Source: Arthrobacter sp. OY3WO11
Lineage (GTDB): Bacteria; Actinomycetota; Actinomycetes; Actinomycetales; Micrococcaceae
Assembly: GCF_001641125.1 (NCBI RefSeq)
Contig: NZ_LWLP01000001.1
Coordinates: 3,184,133 to 3,248,132, forward strand
DNA: 64,000 nt
Direction: 5' to 3'
Within the stretch, counting starts at the first letter, position 1, and each line of letters opens with the position of its first letter. The position numbers and the translations under genes were made by a program. The notes under the pieces were generated by a model. That model saw only the letters and a list, made by a program, of their open reading frames with translations. It made no database searches and was not told where the DNA came from. This document shows, piece by piece, positions 44,091-53,424 of the stretch.

Positions 44091-44099
44091 ATCTTAGCA
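44091..44099 (-). promoter_or_regulatory. Candidate extended -10 of the spc operon
   Basis: TGCTAAGAT on the minus strand fits TGN-TANNNT and would give a leader of about 240 bases before rplN. No clear -35 box. Confidence 0.45.
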
Positions 44100-44145
44100 C
44101 AGTTCCGGCCAGTCCCCATATCATCGGCGGCGCTCCCCCGCAACA

Positions 44146-44300
44146 CCGCCAACGCTCTATCACTCCCTGCACCTTTTCGGCCGACGCTTTATCACTCCCG
44201 CTGGCCGTTCGTCTTGGAGGTGAGAGAGCGTCCGGAAAAAGCCAGCATTAGGTGAGAGAGCGTCCGGAAAAAACCGCCAGTAAGTGAGAGAGCGTCCGGG
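44146..44300. repeat. Cluster of 32-bp repeats in head-to-head orientation
   Basis: Two tandem + strand units start GGTGAGAGAGCGTCCGGAAA at 44219 and 44251, and a third partial unit starts at 44283. Two diverged minus-strand units (GAGTGATAAAGCGTCGGCC at 44197-44166, and a partial one at 44165-44146) face them across 21 bases. The shared word is GTGANANAGCGT. Confidence 0.75.
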
Positions 44301-44453
44301 AGCGAACGACGGCGTCACGCACGGAGGCCTTTCGGCGCACCACAGGCGACGCTCCCCCGCAAAGAAGCGGCGCCGCCGTCGTGCCTTCAGCAAAAGCCTG
44401 CCCGGCGTGACGGACCCAGGACGACACCCGACAACGCACTCCCCCGGTTAACG

Positions 44454-44490
44454 CGGAAACCCCCGCTCCCAAAGGGAGCAGGGGTTTCCG
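44454..44490 (-). terminator. Terminator of the S10 operon
   Basis: A 17-base stem with one mismatch (CGGAAACCCC...GCTCCC, loop AAA) directly after rpsQ. Stable, but without a U-tract on the minus strand. Confidence 0.7.
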
Positions 44491-44509
44491 GATACCGAAG
44501 CAGCAGGTG

Positions 44510-44815
44510 CTACTTGGCCTTCTCGAGGATTTCCACGAGCCGCCAGTTCTTGGTGGCGGACAGCGGACGGGTCTCGGCGATGACAACCAGGTCGCCGATG
44601 CCGGCGGTGTTGTTCTCATCGTGTGCCTTGACCTTGGAGGTACGGCGGATGACCTTGCCGTACAGGGCGTGCTTCACGCGGTCCTCAACCTGGACAACGA
44701 TGGTCTTTTCCATCTTGTCAGAGACCACGTAGCCGCGACGCGTCTTGCGGTAACCGCGCTGCTCAGCCGTGGCTGCGGTAGCAGTTTCCGTCACGTTCTC
44801 GTCCTTTTCACTCAC
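44510..44815 (-). CDS. rpsQ: 30S ribosomal protein S17
   Basis: A primary 16S rRNA binder. [20 protein letters not shown] and [20 protein letters not shown] are diagnostic. 101 residues with a short N-terminal extension. The ATG overlaps the rpmC stop. Last gene of the S10 operon. Confidence 0.97.
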   Translation of the reverse strand: MSEKDENVTETATAATAEQRGYRKTRRGYVVSDKMEKTIVVQVEDRVKHALYGKVIRRTSKVKAHDENNTAGIGDLVVIAETRPLSATKNWRLVEILEKAK

Positions 44816-45156
44816 TTGGCATCCTCCTCGGTCTCAACCGTTTCAGCCTTGGGGGCTTCAGCCTTGGGGGCCTTCTTGGTTGCTGCCTTCTTGGACTTCT
44901 TTTCTTCCTTGGCTTCCACAACCGGCGCGGCAACCTCGGCACGAATGCCCAGCTCGCGCTCACGGAGAACGGTGTAGATGCGGGCGATGTCCTTCTTTAC
45001 CGCGCGCAGACGACCGTGGTTCTCCAGCTGTCCGGTGGCGGACTGGAAACGCAGGTTGAACAGCTCTTCCTTGGCCTTGCGGAGTTCTTCAACGAGACGC
45101 TCGTTGTCGAAACCGTCCAGCTGTGCGGGAGCCAGATCCTTGGATCCTACTGCCAT
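44812..45156 (-). CDS. rpmC: 50S ribosomal protein L29
   Basis: The core (about residues 5-75: [40 protein letters not shown]) is standard. A Lys/Ala/Glu-rich tail of about 38 residues follows, giving 114 residues against about 65 in most bacteria. Confidence 0.97.
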   Translation of the reverse strand: MAVGSKDLAPAQLDGFDNERLVEELRKAKEELFNLRFQSATGQLENHGRLRAVKKDIARIYTVLRERELGIRAEVAAPVVEAKEEKKSKKAATKKAPKAEAPKAETVETEEDAK

Positions 45157-45158
45157 TT

Positions 45159-45575
45159 CTATTCACCACCTTCGCGACGCAGAATGCGTGCCTTCAACGG
45201 GAGCTTGTGGATTGCCAGGCGCAGTGCCTCGCGGGCTACCGATTCCTCGACACCGGAGATCTCGAAGAGAACCCGGCCCGGCTTGACGTTTGCGACCCAC
45301 CATTCCGGTGAACCCTTACCGGAACCCATGCGGGTTTCGGCAGGCTTCTTGGTCAGGGGACGGTCCGGGTAGATGTTGATCCAGACCTTGCCGCCACGCT
45401 TGATGTGGCGGGTCATCGCGATACGGGCAGACTCGATCTGACGGTTGGTGACGTATGCCGGGCTCAGGGCCTGGATGCCGTACTCACCGAAGGAGACCTT
45501 GGTGCCGCCCGTAGCAGCGCCGGAACGACCCGGGTGGTGCTGCTTACGGTGCTTGACTCGACGTGGGATAAGCAT
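45159..45575 (-). CDS. rplP: 50S ribosomal protein L16
   Basis: Helps shape the A-site tRNA pocket. [19 protein letters not shown] and [20 protein letters not shown] are diagnostic. 138 residues. Confidence 0.98.
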   Translation of the reverse strand: MLIPRRVKHRKQHHPGRSGAATGGTKVSFGEYGIQALSPAYVTNRQIESARIAMTRHIKRGGKVWINIYPDRPLTKKPAETRMGSGKGSPEWWVANVKPGRVLFEISGVEESVAREALRLAIHKLPLKARILRREGGE

Positions 45576-46409
45576 TTAAGCCTGTCCTCCTTCTACAGCT
45601 GCAGCAGGTGCAGCCTCAGCTGCCGGAGCCTCGGCAGCAGGAGCTGCGTCGGCGGCCGGGCGGTCGTTGCGACGGCGGCGGTCACCACGGTCAGCGCCAC
45701 CCGGGCGGCCCGGACGGTCGCCGGAGCGTCCGCGGGACGGGGCGGAAGCGGCCTGCTGGGCCAGTTCCTTGGCGGTGACGTCACCCTTGTAGATCCAGAC
45801 CTTCACGCCAATGCGGCCGAAGGTGGTCTTGGCTTCGTAGAAGCCGTAGTCGATGTTCGCGCGGAGGGTGTGCAGGGGCACACGGCCTTCGCGGTAGAAC
45901 TCCGAGCGGGACATTTCAGCGCCACCCAGTCGACCCGAGCAGGCGATACGGATGCCCTTGGCACCTGCACGCTGCGCGGACTGCATGGCCTTCTTCATGG
46001 CGCGGCGGAATGCCACACGTGAAGTGAGCTGCTCAGCAACGCCCTGGGCAACAAGCTGTGCTTCCATCTCGGGGTTCTTGACCTCGAGGATGTTCAGCTG
46101 GACCTGCTTGCCGGTGAGCTTTTCGAGCTCGCCGCGGATGCGGTCTGCTTCTGCTCCACGGCGGCCGATGACGATGCCGGGACGGGCCGTGTGGATGTCC
46201 ACGCGGACGCGGTCACGGGTGCGCTCGATCTCAACCTTGGCGATACCGGCGCGCTCCATGCCCGTGGACATGAGCTGGCGGATGCGGATGTCTTCGCGAA
46301 CGAAGTCCTTGTACCGCTGGCCGGCCTTGGTGCTGTCAGCGAACCAGTGCGATACGTGATCGGTGGTGATGCCAAGTCGGAACCCGTGCGGGTTTACTTT
46401 CTGTCCCAC
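45576..46409 (-). CDS. rpsC: 30S ribosomal protein S3
   Basis: Part of the mRNA entry tunnel. [20 protein letters not shown] opens it; a KH domain ([20 protein letters not shown]) follows. After about residue 215 comes a basic [20 protein letters not shown] stretch and an Ala/Glu tail, making 277 residues. The GTG start follows the rplV stop with no gap. Confidence 0.98.
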   Translation of the reverse strand: MGQKVNPHGFRLGITTDHVSHWFADSTKAGQRYKDFVREDIRIRQLMSTGMERAGIAKVEIERTRDRVRVDIHTARPGIVIGRRGAEADRIRGELEKLTGKQVQLNILEVKNPEMEAQLVAQGVAEQLTSRVAFRRAMKKAMQSAQRAGAKGIRIACSGRLGGAEMSRSEFYREGRVPLHTLRANIDYGFYEAKTTFGRIGVKVWIYKGDVTAKELAQQAASAPSRGRSGDRPGRPGGADRGDRRRRNDRPAADAAPAAEAPAAEAAPAAAVEGGQA

Positions 46410-46775
46410 TTAGCGAGCCTCCTCTTTCTCCGGGGTAGCGACTACCACGGTGATGTGGCTGGTGCGCTTCTTGATCTGAAATGCGCGACCCTGGGCACGC
46501 GGCTGGAACCGCTTCATGGTCGGGCCTTCATCAACAAACGCTTCGCTGATGATGAGGTCACCTTCGTCAAACGCAACGCCGTCGCGGTCCGCGAGGACCC
46601 GGGCGTTGGAGATTGCCGACTGTACTACCTTGAATACCGGCTCTGAAGCTGCCTGTGGGGCAAACTTCAGAATTGCCAGAGCCTCATTCGCTTGCAATCC
46701 ACGAACAAGGTTGACGACGCGCCGGGCCTTCATAGGCGTTACGCGGATGTGGCGCGCAATTGCCTTGGCTTCCAT
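46410..46775 (-). CDS. rplV: 50S ribosomal protein L22
   Basis: Lines the exit tunnel. [20 protein letters not shown] and [17 protein letters not shown] are diagnostic; the tunnel loop [15 protein letters not shown] shows no deletion of the macrolide-resistance type. 121 residues. Confidence 0.97.
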   Translation of the reverse strand: MEAKAIARHIRVTPMKARRVVNLVRGLQANEALAILKFAPQAASEPVFKVVQSAISNARVLADRDGVAFDEGDLIISEAFVDEGPTMKRFQPRAQGRAFQIKKRTSHITVVVATPEKEEAR

Positions 46776-46813
46776 TGCTTTCCTTCTCTCGTCTTTGACG
46801 TAAGTGCAGGCGC

Positions 46814-47095
46814 CTAGCGGCGCTTGCCCTTACGGTCGTCCTTGACATGGCCGCGGAATGTCCGCGTGGGAGCGAATTCGCCGAGCTTGTGCCCGACCAT
46901 CGACTCAGTGACAAACACCGGGATGTGCTTGCGTCCGTCGTGTACGGCGATCGTGTGTCCGAGCATGTCGGGGATGATCATCGAACGGCGGGACCAGGTC
47001 TTGATGACGTTCTTGGTGCCCTTTTCGTTTTCCCTGGCTACCTTCACAAAGAGGTGCTGGTCAACGAAAGGACCTTTTTTCAGGCTGCGTGGCAT
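46814..47095 (-). CDS. rpsS: 30S ribosomal protein S19
   Basis: [19 protein letters not shown] and [20 protein letters not shown] are standard. 93 residues. It lies between rplB and rplV. Confidence 0.98.
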   Translation of the reverse strand: MPRSLKKGPFVDQHLFVKVARENEKGTKNVIKTWSRRSMIIPDMLGHTIAVHDGRKHIPVFVTESMVGHKLGEFAPTRTFRGHVKDDRKGKRR

Positions 47096-47107
47096 GTGTC
47101 CAGGCTC

Positions 47108-47947
47108 CTATCGCTTGTTCTTGCCAGTACGACGGCGACGAACAATAAGCTTGTCGCTCTCTTTGTTGGGGCGGCGGGTGCGGCCTTCCCGCTGACCGTT
47201 GGGGTTGACGGGGTTACGTCCACCGGACGTCTTACCCTCACCACCACCGTGCGGGTGGTCAACCGGGTTCATGGCGACACCACGGACGGTCGGGCGGACG
47301 CCCTTCCAGCGCATGCGGCCAGCCTTGCCCCAGTTGATGTTCGACTGCTCGGCGTTGCCGACCTCGCCGACGGTTGCGCGGCAGCGCACGTCAACGTTGC
47401 GGATTTCGCCGGAAGGCAGACGCAGCTGGGCGAAGCGGCCTTCCTTTGCAACGAGCTGGATCGATGCGCCGGCGGAGCGGCCCATCTTGGCGCCGCCACC
47501 CGGACGCAGTTCAACTGCGTGGATAACGGTACCCACGGGGATGTTGCGCAGGGGCAGGTTGTTGCCAGGCTTGATATCAGCGTTGGCGCCGGCCTCTACG
47601 AAGTCACCCTGGGACAGCTTGTTCGGGGCGATGATGTAACGCTTGGTGCCATCAACGTAGTGCAGGAGGGCGATGCGAGCCGTACGGTTCGGATCGTACT
47701 CAATTTCAGCAACGCGGGCGTCCACGCCGTCCTTGTCGTGACGACGGAAGTCGATCAGACGGTACTGGCGCTTGTGTCCGCCACCCTTGTGACGGGTGGT
47801 GATCTTACCGGTGTTGTTACGGCCGCCCTTTTTGGGCAGCGGACGTACCAACGACTTTTCCGGCGTCGACCGCGTGATTTCGGTGAAGTCCGCTACGCTC
47901 GAGCCACGACGGCCCGGGGTAGTCGGCTTGTATTTACGGATTCCCAT
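47108..47947 (-). CDS. rplB: 50S ribosomal protein L2
   Basis: A core protein near the peptidyl-transferase centre. [20 protein letters not shown] at the start, [20 protein letters not shown] and [20 protein letters not shown] are diagnostic. 279 residues. Confidence 0.98.
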   Translation of the reverse strand: MGIRKYKPTTPGRRGSSVADFTEITRSTPEKSLVRPLPKKGGRNNTGKITTRHKGGGHKRQYRLIDFRRHDKDGVDARVAEIEYDPNRTARIALLHYVDGTKRYIIAPNKLSQGDFVEAGANADIKPGNNLPLRNIPVGTVIHAVELRPGGGAKMGRSAGASIQLVAKEGRFAQLRLPSGEIRNVDVRCRATVGEVGNAEQSNINWGKAGRMRWKGVRPTVRGVAMNPVDHPHGGGEGKTSGGRNPVNPNGQREGRTRRPNKESDKLIVRRRRTGKNKR

Positions 47948-47976
47948 AATTTATTTCCTCGTTAAAGTGGTCTCCG

Positions 47977-48282
47977 CTACGAGAGCGGACCGCCGAAGAT
48001 GTCGATGGTGCCTTCTTTGAGGGTGACAATCGCACGCTTGGTGTTCTTGCGGGTACCCCATCCGAATTTGGTGCGCTTGCGCTTACCGGCACGGTTGATG
48101 GTGTTGATCGATTCGACCTTGACGGAGAAGATTTTCTCCACGGCCAGCTTGATCTCGGTCTTGTTCGAACGGGGGTCCACCAGGAAGGTGTACTTTCCCT
48201 CGTCGATCAGGCCATAGCTCTTTTCCGACACGACGGGTGCAAGCACGACGTCGCGGGGATCCTTGATGGTGGCTGCACTCAC
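47977..48282 (-). CDS. rplW: 50S ribosomal protein L23
   Basis: Sits at the tunnel exit and docks SRP and trigger factor. [20 protein letters not shown] and [20 protein letters not shown] are typical. 101 residues; ATGA overlap with rplD. Confidence 0.97.
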   Translation of the reverse strand: MSAATIKDPRDVVLAPVVSEKSYGLIDEGKYTFLVDPRSNKTEIKLAVEKIFSVKVESINTINRAGKRKRTKFGWGTRKNTKRAIVTLKEGTIDIFGGPLS

Positions 48283-48902
48283 TTGGCATCCTCCTCATTC
48301 TTTGCCACTGCCTTGCCGGCAACGAATGCGTCGTAGGCAGCCTTGGTGAAGACAACGTCATCGGAGACGAGAACGTCGTAGGTGTTCAGCTGGTCTGCGT
48401 ACAGAACGTGAACACCGGCGAGGTTGCGCACGGACAGTGCAGCAACATCGTTGGCGCGCTCGATGACGACCAACAGGTTCTTGCGGTCCGAAACACCGCG
48501 CAGCGCTGCCAGTGCGGCCTTGGCGGAGGGCTTGGTGCCTTCAACCAGTTCGGCGACAACGTGGATGCGTCCGTTACGCGCCCGGTCAGACAGTGCGCCG
48601 CGCAGTGCAGCAGCAATCATCTTCTTGGGGGTGCGCTGGCTGTAGTCACGCGGGGTGGGACCGTGGACAACGCCACCGCCGGTCATGTGAGGAGCACGGA
48701 TTGAACCCTGACGGGCGCGGCCGGTGCCCTTCTGCTTGAACGGCTTGCGTCCTGCACCGGAAACTTCGGCGCGGGTCTTGGTCTTGTGGGTACCCTGGCG
48801 AGCAGCAGCGAGCTGGGCTACGACAACCTGGTGCAGCAGCGGCACGTTGGTCTGAACGTCGAAGATCTCTGCGGGCAGGTCAACCTGGACAGTGTTAGCC
48901 AT
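48279..48902 (-). CDS. rplD: 50S ribosomal protein L4
   Basis: Lines the exit tunnel. [20 protein letters not shown] and [20 protein letters not shown] are diagnostic. 207 residues. In E. coli L4 represses the S10 operon; this is not shown here. Confidence 0.97.
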   Translation of the reverse strand: MANTVQVDLPAEIFDVQTNVPLLHQVVVAQLAAARQGTHKTKTRAEVSGAGRKPFKQKGTGRARQGSIRAPHMTGGGVVHGPTPRDYSQRTPKKMIAAALRGALSDRARNGRIHVVAELVEGTKPSAKAALAALRGVSDRKNLLVVIERANDVAALSVRNLAGVHVLYADQLNTYDVLVSDDVVFTKAAYDAFVAGKAVAKNEEDAK

Positions 48903-48906
48903 TGAA

Positions 48907-49557
48907 CTAGGCTCCCTTCACGGCGGTGCGTACGAGTACGACCTGGCCGCGGGCGCCGGGAACGGCACCCTTGATAAGGAGCAGCGACTTCTCGACGTCA
49001 ACCGCGTGGACCGTGAGGTTCAGCGTGGTGTGACGAACGGCGCCCATGCGGCCGGCCATTTTCATGCCCTTGAAGACGCGGCTCGGGGTGGATGCGCCAC
49101 CGATTGAACCGGGCTTACGGTGGTTCTTGTGGGCACCGTGGGAAGCTCCAACGCCGTGGAAGCCGTGACGCTTCATAACACCGGCGAAGCCCTTACCCTT
49201 GGTGGTGCCGATGACGTCGATCTTCTGGCCGGCTTCGAAGACCTCTACGGAGAGCTCCTGGCCCAGCTCGTACTCAGCAGCATCTGCGGTACGGAGTTCG
49301 ACGACGTGGCGGCGAGGCGTGACGCCTGCCTTTTCAAAGTGACCAGCCAGCGGCTTGGTGACCTTGCGGGGATCGATCTGGCCGTAGCCGATCTGAACGG
49401 CGACGTAGCCATCAGCTTCTGCGTTGCGCAGCTGGGTGATGACGTTCGAATCTGCCTGGACCACAGTGACGGGGATGAGCTTGTTGTTCTCGTCCCAGAC
49501 CTGGGTCATGCCGAGCTTCGTGCCCAGCAGGCCCTTTACGTTACGGGTTGCGGTCAT
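48907..49557 (-). CDS. rplC: 50S ribosomal protein L3
   Basis: Nucleates large-subunit assembly. [20 protein letters not shown] and the W-loop region [20 protein letters not shown] are diagnostic. 216 residues. Confidence 0.98.
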   Translation of the reverse strand: MTATRNVKGLLGTKLGMTQVWDENNKLIPVTVVQADSNVITQLRNAEADGYVAVQIGYGQIDPRKVTKPLAGHFEKAGVTPRRHVVELRTADAAEYELGQELSVEVFEAGQKIDVIGTTKGKGFAGVMKRHGFHGVGASHGAHKNHRKPGSIGGASTPSRVFKGMKMAGRMGAVRHTTLNLTVHAVDVEKSLLLIKGAVPGARGQVVLVRTAVKGA

Positions 49558-49574
49558 AGTCTCTCAGCACCTCC

Positions 49575-49883
49575 CTACAGCTTGATTTCGATGTTCACGT
49601 CAGCCGGCAGGTCGAGACGCATAAGCGAGTCAACAGCCTTCGGCGTGGGATCGATGATGTCGATAAGACGCTTGTGCGTGCGCATTTCAAAGTGCTCGCG
49701 GCTGTCCTTGTACTTGTGCGGAGAGCGGATCACGCAGTACACGTTCTTCTCCGTAGGCAGCGGCACGGGGCCCACTACCGTTGCGCCTGCGCGCGTGACC
49801 GTCTCAACGATCTTCCGTGCTGAAACGTCAATGACCTCGTGGTCGTATGACTTCAGCCGGATGCGGATTTTTTGTCCCGCCAT
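49575..49883 (-). CDS. rpsJ: 30S ribosomal protein S10
   Basis: Head protein and transcription antitermination partner (NusE). [20 protein letters not shown] and [20 protein letters not shown] are diagnostic. 102 residues. GAGAGTCAGG precedes the ATG. First gene of the S10 operon. Confidence 0.98.
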
Positions 49884-50278
49884 GTCGCCTGACTCTCTTT
49901 CAGTAAATGCTGCTCTGTTTACTTACGTGTTGTATGGCTGCCGAAGCATTTGAAGTCGTAACTACCACCCGCCGCACAAACTGAATCCGGATGAATCCGG
50001 GTTCCTCACCTTGCCGGCGCAACCGACCCCCGCGGTCGGGCGTGTCGCGCTTTGCACGCATACAAATCCGCTATTCCAGGGGAGTGGGTTATGTTTGGTC
50101 TTCCACTTGGACCCTGACACCCGGCATTATCCGGATCGGGACACGAAGAAGCGCTTGAACAACTCATCCAGTATGCCGGAATTTATGGCCAGAAGCGAAT
50201 CGATGCCCCCGGCGTAGTCCTGCCCGTGGCCCCGCCAGCCCCATTGCCCCCGGTCATTTCCGAATGGATGATAGGGGA
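49884..50278. other. Divergent region between S10 operon and beta-glucosidase gene
   Basis: The region holds the rpsJ leader with a small GAATCCGGATGAATCCGGG direct repeat near 49984 and must contain the S10 promoter, which I could not place. On the minus strand an open frame from about 50330 to a TAA at 50127 reads like protein (SLLAINSGILDELFKRFF) but has no ATG, GTG or TTG start; it may be a gene remnant. Confidence 0.4.
50267..50272 (+). promoter_or_regulatory. -10-like box before the beta-glucosidase start
   Basis: GATGAT, one mismatch from TANNNT, six bases before the chosen ATG. AGGGGA abuts the ATG with no spacing, so it is unlikely to serve as a Shine-Dalgarno. Confidence 0.3.
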
Positions 50279-51715
50279 ATGACTCTGGAAAGCACCGAAT
50301 CGGCGACCGAACTGGCCAACCGCATGCCGCCGTCGTTCACCCTGGGGGTCGCGGCAGCGGCCTTCCAGATTGAAGGAGCATTGACCGACGGCGGGCGCGG
50401 ACCTTCAGGCTGGGACGCGTTCGCCGAGAAGCCGGGCACCATTATGGACGGGCACTCCCCCGCTGTGGCGTGCGACCACTACAACAGGTTGCCGGAGGAC
50501 GTGGCGCTGCTCCAGGACCTCGGCGTGGACTCCTACCGCTTCTCGCTGTCCTGGCCGCGGATCCAGCCCGACGGGCGTGGGGAGTTCAACAAGGAGGGCC
50601 TCGACTTCTATGACCGGCTCCTGGATCAGCTGCTCGCGGCCGGGATCTCCCCGATGGCCACTCTCTACCATTGGGATACCCCGCTGCCTCTGGAACACCG
50701 CGGCGGCTGGCTGAACCGCGAGACGGCCGAGCGCTTTGGCGAATACGCCAGTGCGGCGGGCGAGCGCTTCGGGGACCGCGTTGCGCAGTGGGTCACGCTG
50801 AACGAACCGGTCTCCGTGACCTTGAACGGCTATGCCTTGGGCGTCCATGCTCCCGGGCATGCGCTGATGTTCGATGCCCTCCCCTCCATCCACCACCAGC
50901 TGCTGGCACACGGACTGGGCGCGCAGGCCCTGCGCGCCGCCGGGGTGTCCGGCGGCATAGGCGTCACCAACCTGCATGCCCCCGTCCGCCCGGCAACCCG
51001 AAAGATCGGCGACCGGCTGGTGGCGCACCTCTATGACCTGCTCATGAACAGAATCTATGCAGATCCGGTGCTCCTGGGCCGGTACCCTGCCCTCCCCCTA
51101 TATGCAAAGCCCTGGCTTCGGTCCATCGGGAAAATCTCCGACGCCGACCTGCGCACCATCCAACAGCCCCTGGATTTCTACGGCCTTAACTACTATTTCC
51201 CGGTGAAGGTAGCCCTCGGTCGAGGGTCTGCGTCAATTCCCGCGGATGTGCATAAAGCGGTGGCAAGGCTGCCGTTCCATGAGGTGGGCTATCCGGAATA
51301 CAGCAGCACCGGGTTCGGGTGGCCGGTGGCCCCGGACCATCTGGGCGTCCTGCTGAAGGAACTTCACGACCGCTACGGCCAGGCACTCCCCCCGGTATAC
51401 ATCACCGAGGGCGGCGCCAGCTTCCCGGAACCGGATACGGTCTCGGGAACCCTGGCGGATGAAGAGCGCGTAAGGTACCTGGCGACCCATCTGGGCGCTG
51501 CCCTTGACGCCACAGCCCCCGGCGGGATCGCCGCCGGCGTGGACCTGCGCGGCTACTACGTGTGGACCCTGATGGACAACTTCGAATGGGCAGCAGGCTA
51601 CTCCCAGCGTTTCGGCCTGGTGCACGTGGACTTCGACACCCTGGCGCGCACGCCGAAGAAGTCCTTCTACTGGTACCAGGCCCTCAGCCAGGCGCGGAAA
51701 GCCAGGGGCGCGTAG
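50279..51715 (+). CDS. GH1 family beta-glucosidase
   Basis: Hydrolyses beta-glucosides by the retaining mechanism; no signal peptide, so cytoplasmic. The acid/base Glu is in VTLNEPVSVTLNGY and the nucleophile Glu in YITEGGASF (most GH1 read ITENG; Gly replaces Asn). SYRFSLSWPRIQPDGRG and the C-terminal GYYVWTLMDNFEWAAGYSQR are diagnostic. 478 residues from the ATG giving MTLESTES; an ATG five codons upstream is possible. It stands alone between ribosomal clusters; the importer at 33-36 kb could in principle supply substrate, but nothing links them. Confidence 0.92.
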   Translation: MTLESTESATELANRMPPSFTLGVAAAAFQIEGALTDGGRGPSGWDAFAEKPGTIMDGHSPAVACDHYNRLPEDVALLQDLGVDSYRFSLSWPRIQPDGRGEFNKEGLDFYDRLLDQLLAAGISPMATLYHWDTPLPLEHRGGWLNRETAERFGEYASAAGERFGDRVAQWVTLNEPVSVTLNGYALGVHAPGHALMFDALPSIHHQLLAHGLGAQALRAAGVSGGIGVTNLHAPVRPATRKIGDRLVAHLYDLLMNRIYADPVLLGRYPALPLYAKPWLRSIGKISDADLRTIQQPLDFYGLNYYFPVKVALGRGSASIPADVHKAVARLPFHEVGYPEYSSTGFGWPVAPDHLGVLLKELHDRYGQALPPVYITEGGASFPEPDTVSGTLADEERVRYLATHLGAALDATAPGGIAAGVDLRGYYVWTLMDNFEWAAGYSQRFGLVHVDFDTLARTPKKSFYWYQALSQARKARGA

Positions 51716-51745
51716 CTCCGGTGTTCCAGCCTGGCGCGGCAGTGG

Positions 51746-51871
51746 CTAAAGGTTTTTGTTTGCCCGGTTGATCCGCTTGGCGCGGTTGATCTCGTTGCGG
51801 AAGTGCTTCTTGGCCCAGAACACGCCGGCGACGACGGCAACGGCGATGATCAGGAAAATAAGCCAGCCCAT
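51746..51871 (-). CDS. 41-residue single-pass membrane protein
   Basis: The product begins MGWLIFLIIAVAVVAGVFW, one membrane helix, followed by a basic tail (AKKHFRNEINRAKRINRANK). AAAGGAG sits seven bases before the ATG, a better Shine-Dalgarno than many genes here, which argues it is real. The gene is downstream of and convergent with the beta-glucosidase gene, and follows the tuf terminator on the same strand. The function is unknown. Confidence 0.7.
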   Translation of the reverse strand: MGWLIFLIIAVAVVAGVFWAKKHFRNEINRAKRINRANKNL

Positions 51872-51920
51872 GATGAACTCCTTTCGGTCCAGCAACAGTA
51901 TCAGGGACGCAATAACCAAA

Positions 51921-51958
51921 AAGAACAGCCCCGCTGCAGTAGCAGCGGGGCTGTTCTT
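51921..51958 (-). terminator. Terminator of tuf
   Basis: A perfect 17-base stem (AAGAACAGCCCCGCTGC and complement, loop of four) followed on the minus strand by a T-rich run. A strong intrinsic terminator right after tuf. Confidence 0.9.
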
Positions 51959-51972
51959 CAGTTCAACAAGAA

Positions 51973-53163
51973 TTACTTGATGATCTTGGTAACGCGTCCT
52001 GAACCAACGGTGCGGCCGCCTTCGCGGATTGCGAAGCCGAGGCCCTCTTCCATTGCGATCGGCTGGATGAGCGCAACGGTCATCTCAGTGTTGTCGCCAG
52101 GCATAACCATTTCCGTGCCCTCGGGCAGGGTGATAACGCCGGTTACGTCCGTGGTACGGAAGTAGAACTGCGGGCGGTAGTTGGAGTAGAACGGGTTGTG
52201 ACGTCCGCCTTCGTCCTTGGAGAGGATGTAGACGTTGGCCTCGAAGTCGGTGTGCGGGGTGATGGAACCCGGCTTGACGACAACCTGGCCACGCTCGACA
52301 TCGTCGCGCTTCAGACCGCGGAGCAGGAGGCCACAGTTCTCGCCGGCCCATGCTTCGTCGAGCTGCTTGTGGAACATCTCGATACCGGTAACCGTGGTCT
52401 TCTGGACCGGGCGGATGCCGACGATCTCGACCTCGGAGTTGATAGCGAGGGTTCCACGCTCGGCGCGGCCCGTAACAACGGTGCCACGGCCGGTGATGGT
52501 GAAGACGTCCTCGATCGGCATCAGGAACGGCTTGTCGCGGTCGCGTACGGGGTCCGGAACGGACTCGTCAACAGCGGCCATCAGGTCCTCAACGGACTTG
52601 ACCCACTCGGGGTCGCCTTCCAGGGCCTTGAGGCCGGAAACGCGAACCACGGGTGCTTCGTCACCATCGAAGCCCTGCGAGCTCAGGAGCTCACGAACTT
52701 CCATTTCAACGAGGTCCAGCAGTTCCTCATCGTCAACCATGTCGGCCTTGTTCAGCGCGACCAGCAGGTAGGGAACACCAACCTGGCGGGCGAGCAGAAC
52801 GTGCTCGCGGGTCTGAGCCATGGGGCCGTCAGTAGCGGCGACCACGAGGATAGCGCCGTCCATCTGGGCAGCACCGGTGATCATGTTCTTGATGTAGTCA
52901 GCGTGACCCGGAGCGTCTACGTGTGCGTAGTGGCGCTTTTCGGTCTGGTACTCCACGTGGGAGATGTTGATGGTAATGCCACGCTGACGCTCTTCGGGAG
53001 CAGAGTCGATCGACGCGAAGTCGCGCTTCTCGTTGAGATCCGGGTACTTGTCGTACAGCACCTTGGAAATCGCGGCCGTCAACGTCGTCTTACCGTGGTC
53101 AACGTGACCAATGGTGCCGATGTTAACGTGCGGCTTAGTCCGCTCGAACTTTGCCTTTGCCAC
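51973..53163 (-). CDS. tuf: Elongation factor Tu
   Basis: GTPase that delivers aminoacyl-tRNA to the ribosome. [21 protein letters not shown]-loop [18 protein letters not shown] (G3) and NKADM (G4) are present, then domains II and III. 396 residues. AGGAGG precedes the ATG. It follows fusA after 261 bp that hold a possible internal promoter. Confidence 0.99.
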   Translation of the reverse strand: MAKAKFERTKPHVNIGTIGHVDHGKTTLTAAISKVLYDKYPDLNEKRDFASIDSAPEERQRGITINISHVEYQTEKRHYAHVDAPGHADYIKNMITGAAQMDGAILVVAATDGPMAQTREHVLLARQVGVPYLLVALNKADMVDDEELLDLVEMEVRELLSSQGFDGDEAPVVRVSGLKALEGDPEWVKSVEDLMAAVDESVPDPVRDRDKPFLMPIEDVFTITGRGTVVTGRAERGTLAINSEVEIVGIRPVQKTTVTGIEMFHKQLDEAWAGENCGLLLRGLKRDDVERGQVVVKPGSITPHTDFEANVYILSKDEGGRHNPFYSNYRPQFYFRTTDVTGVITLPEGTEMVMPGDNTEMTVALIQPIAMEEGLGFAIREGGRTVGSGRVTKIIK

Positions 53164-53281
53164 AGGTTCCTCCTAGAACGTTTTCAAATGACATACCCTT
53201 CAGCCGCGCTTGTCGCGGCGGAAACTCAGGTAAGTCTACTTGGGGGGCTTTGGATTGGTGAAATTGCAGATTCAGGAACTA

Positions 53282-53310
53282 ATACTAGTCCCTCGAGCCT
53301 GTTCGTGCAG
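53282..53310 (-). promoter_or_regulatory. Candidate internal promoter of tuf
   Basis: On the minus strand CTGCAC and TAGTAT with a 17-base spacer, about 115 bases before the tuf start. The -35 box is poor. A GC-rich inverted repeat around GGCCGGTACCGG lies upstream near 53313-53360. Confidence 0.35.
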
Positions 53311-53424
53311 ATGGCCGGTACCGGCTTGGCCGGACGAATCCGACCGGCACCGGCCACCTGCACCGGCTGTGCTTTCCTGAATCGAAAAGCGCACCCGAGG
53401 TTGTTCGCTGCGAAAGTCCGGGGA

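Larger units (their letters stand above)
43842..44509. other. Long non-coding gap between S10 and spc operons
   Basis: No credible gene on either strand. From left to right: the rplN leader, a TGC-TAAGAT extended -10 box (minus), a cluster of 32-bp repeats in two orientations, and a terminator after rpsQ. Confidence 0.7.

Noticed and set aside
44146..44300. CRISPR array
   Set aside because: Units of 32 bp abut directly, occur in both orientations and have no unique spacers; no cas genes nearby.
50011..50217. 68-residue + strand open frame upstream of the beta-glucosidase gene
   Set aside because: No ribosome site, random-looking composition, and it ends before the real gene without coupling.
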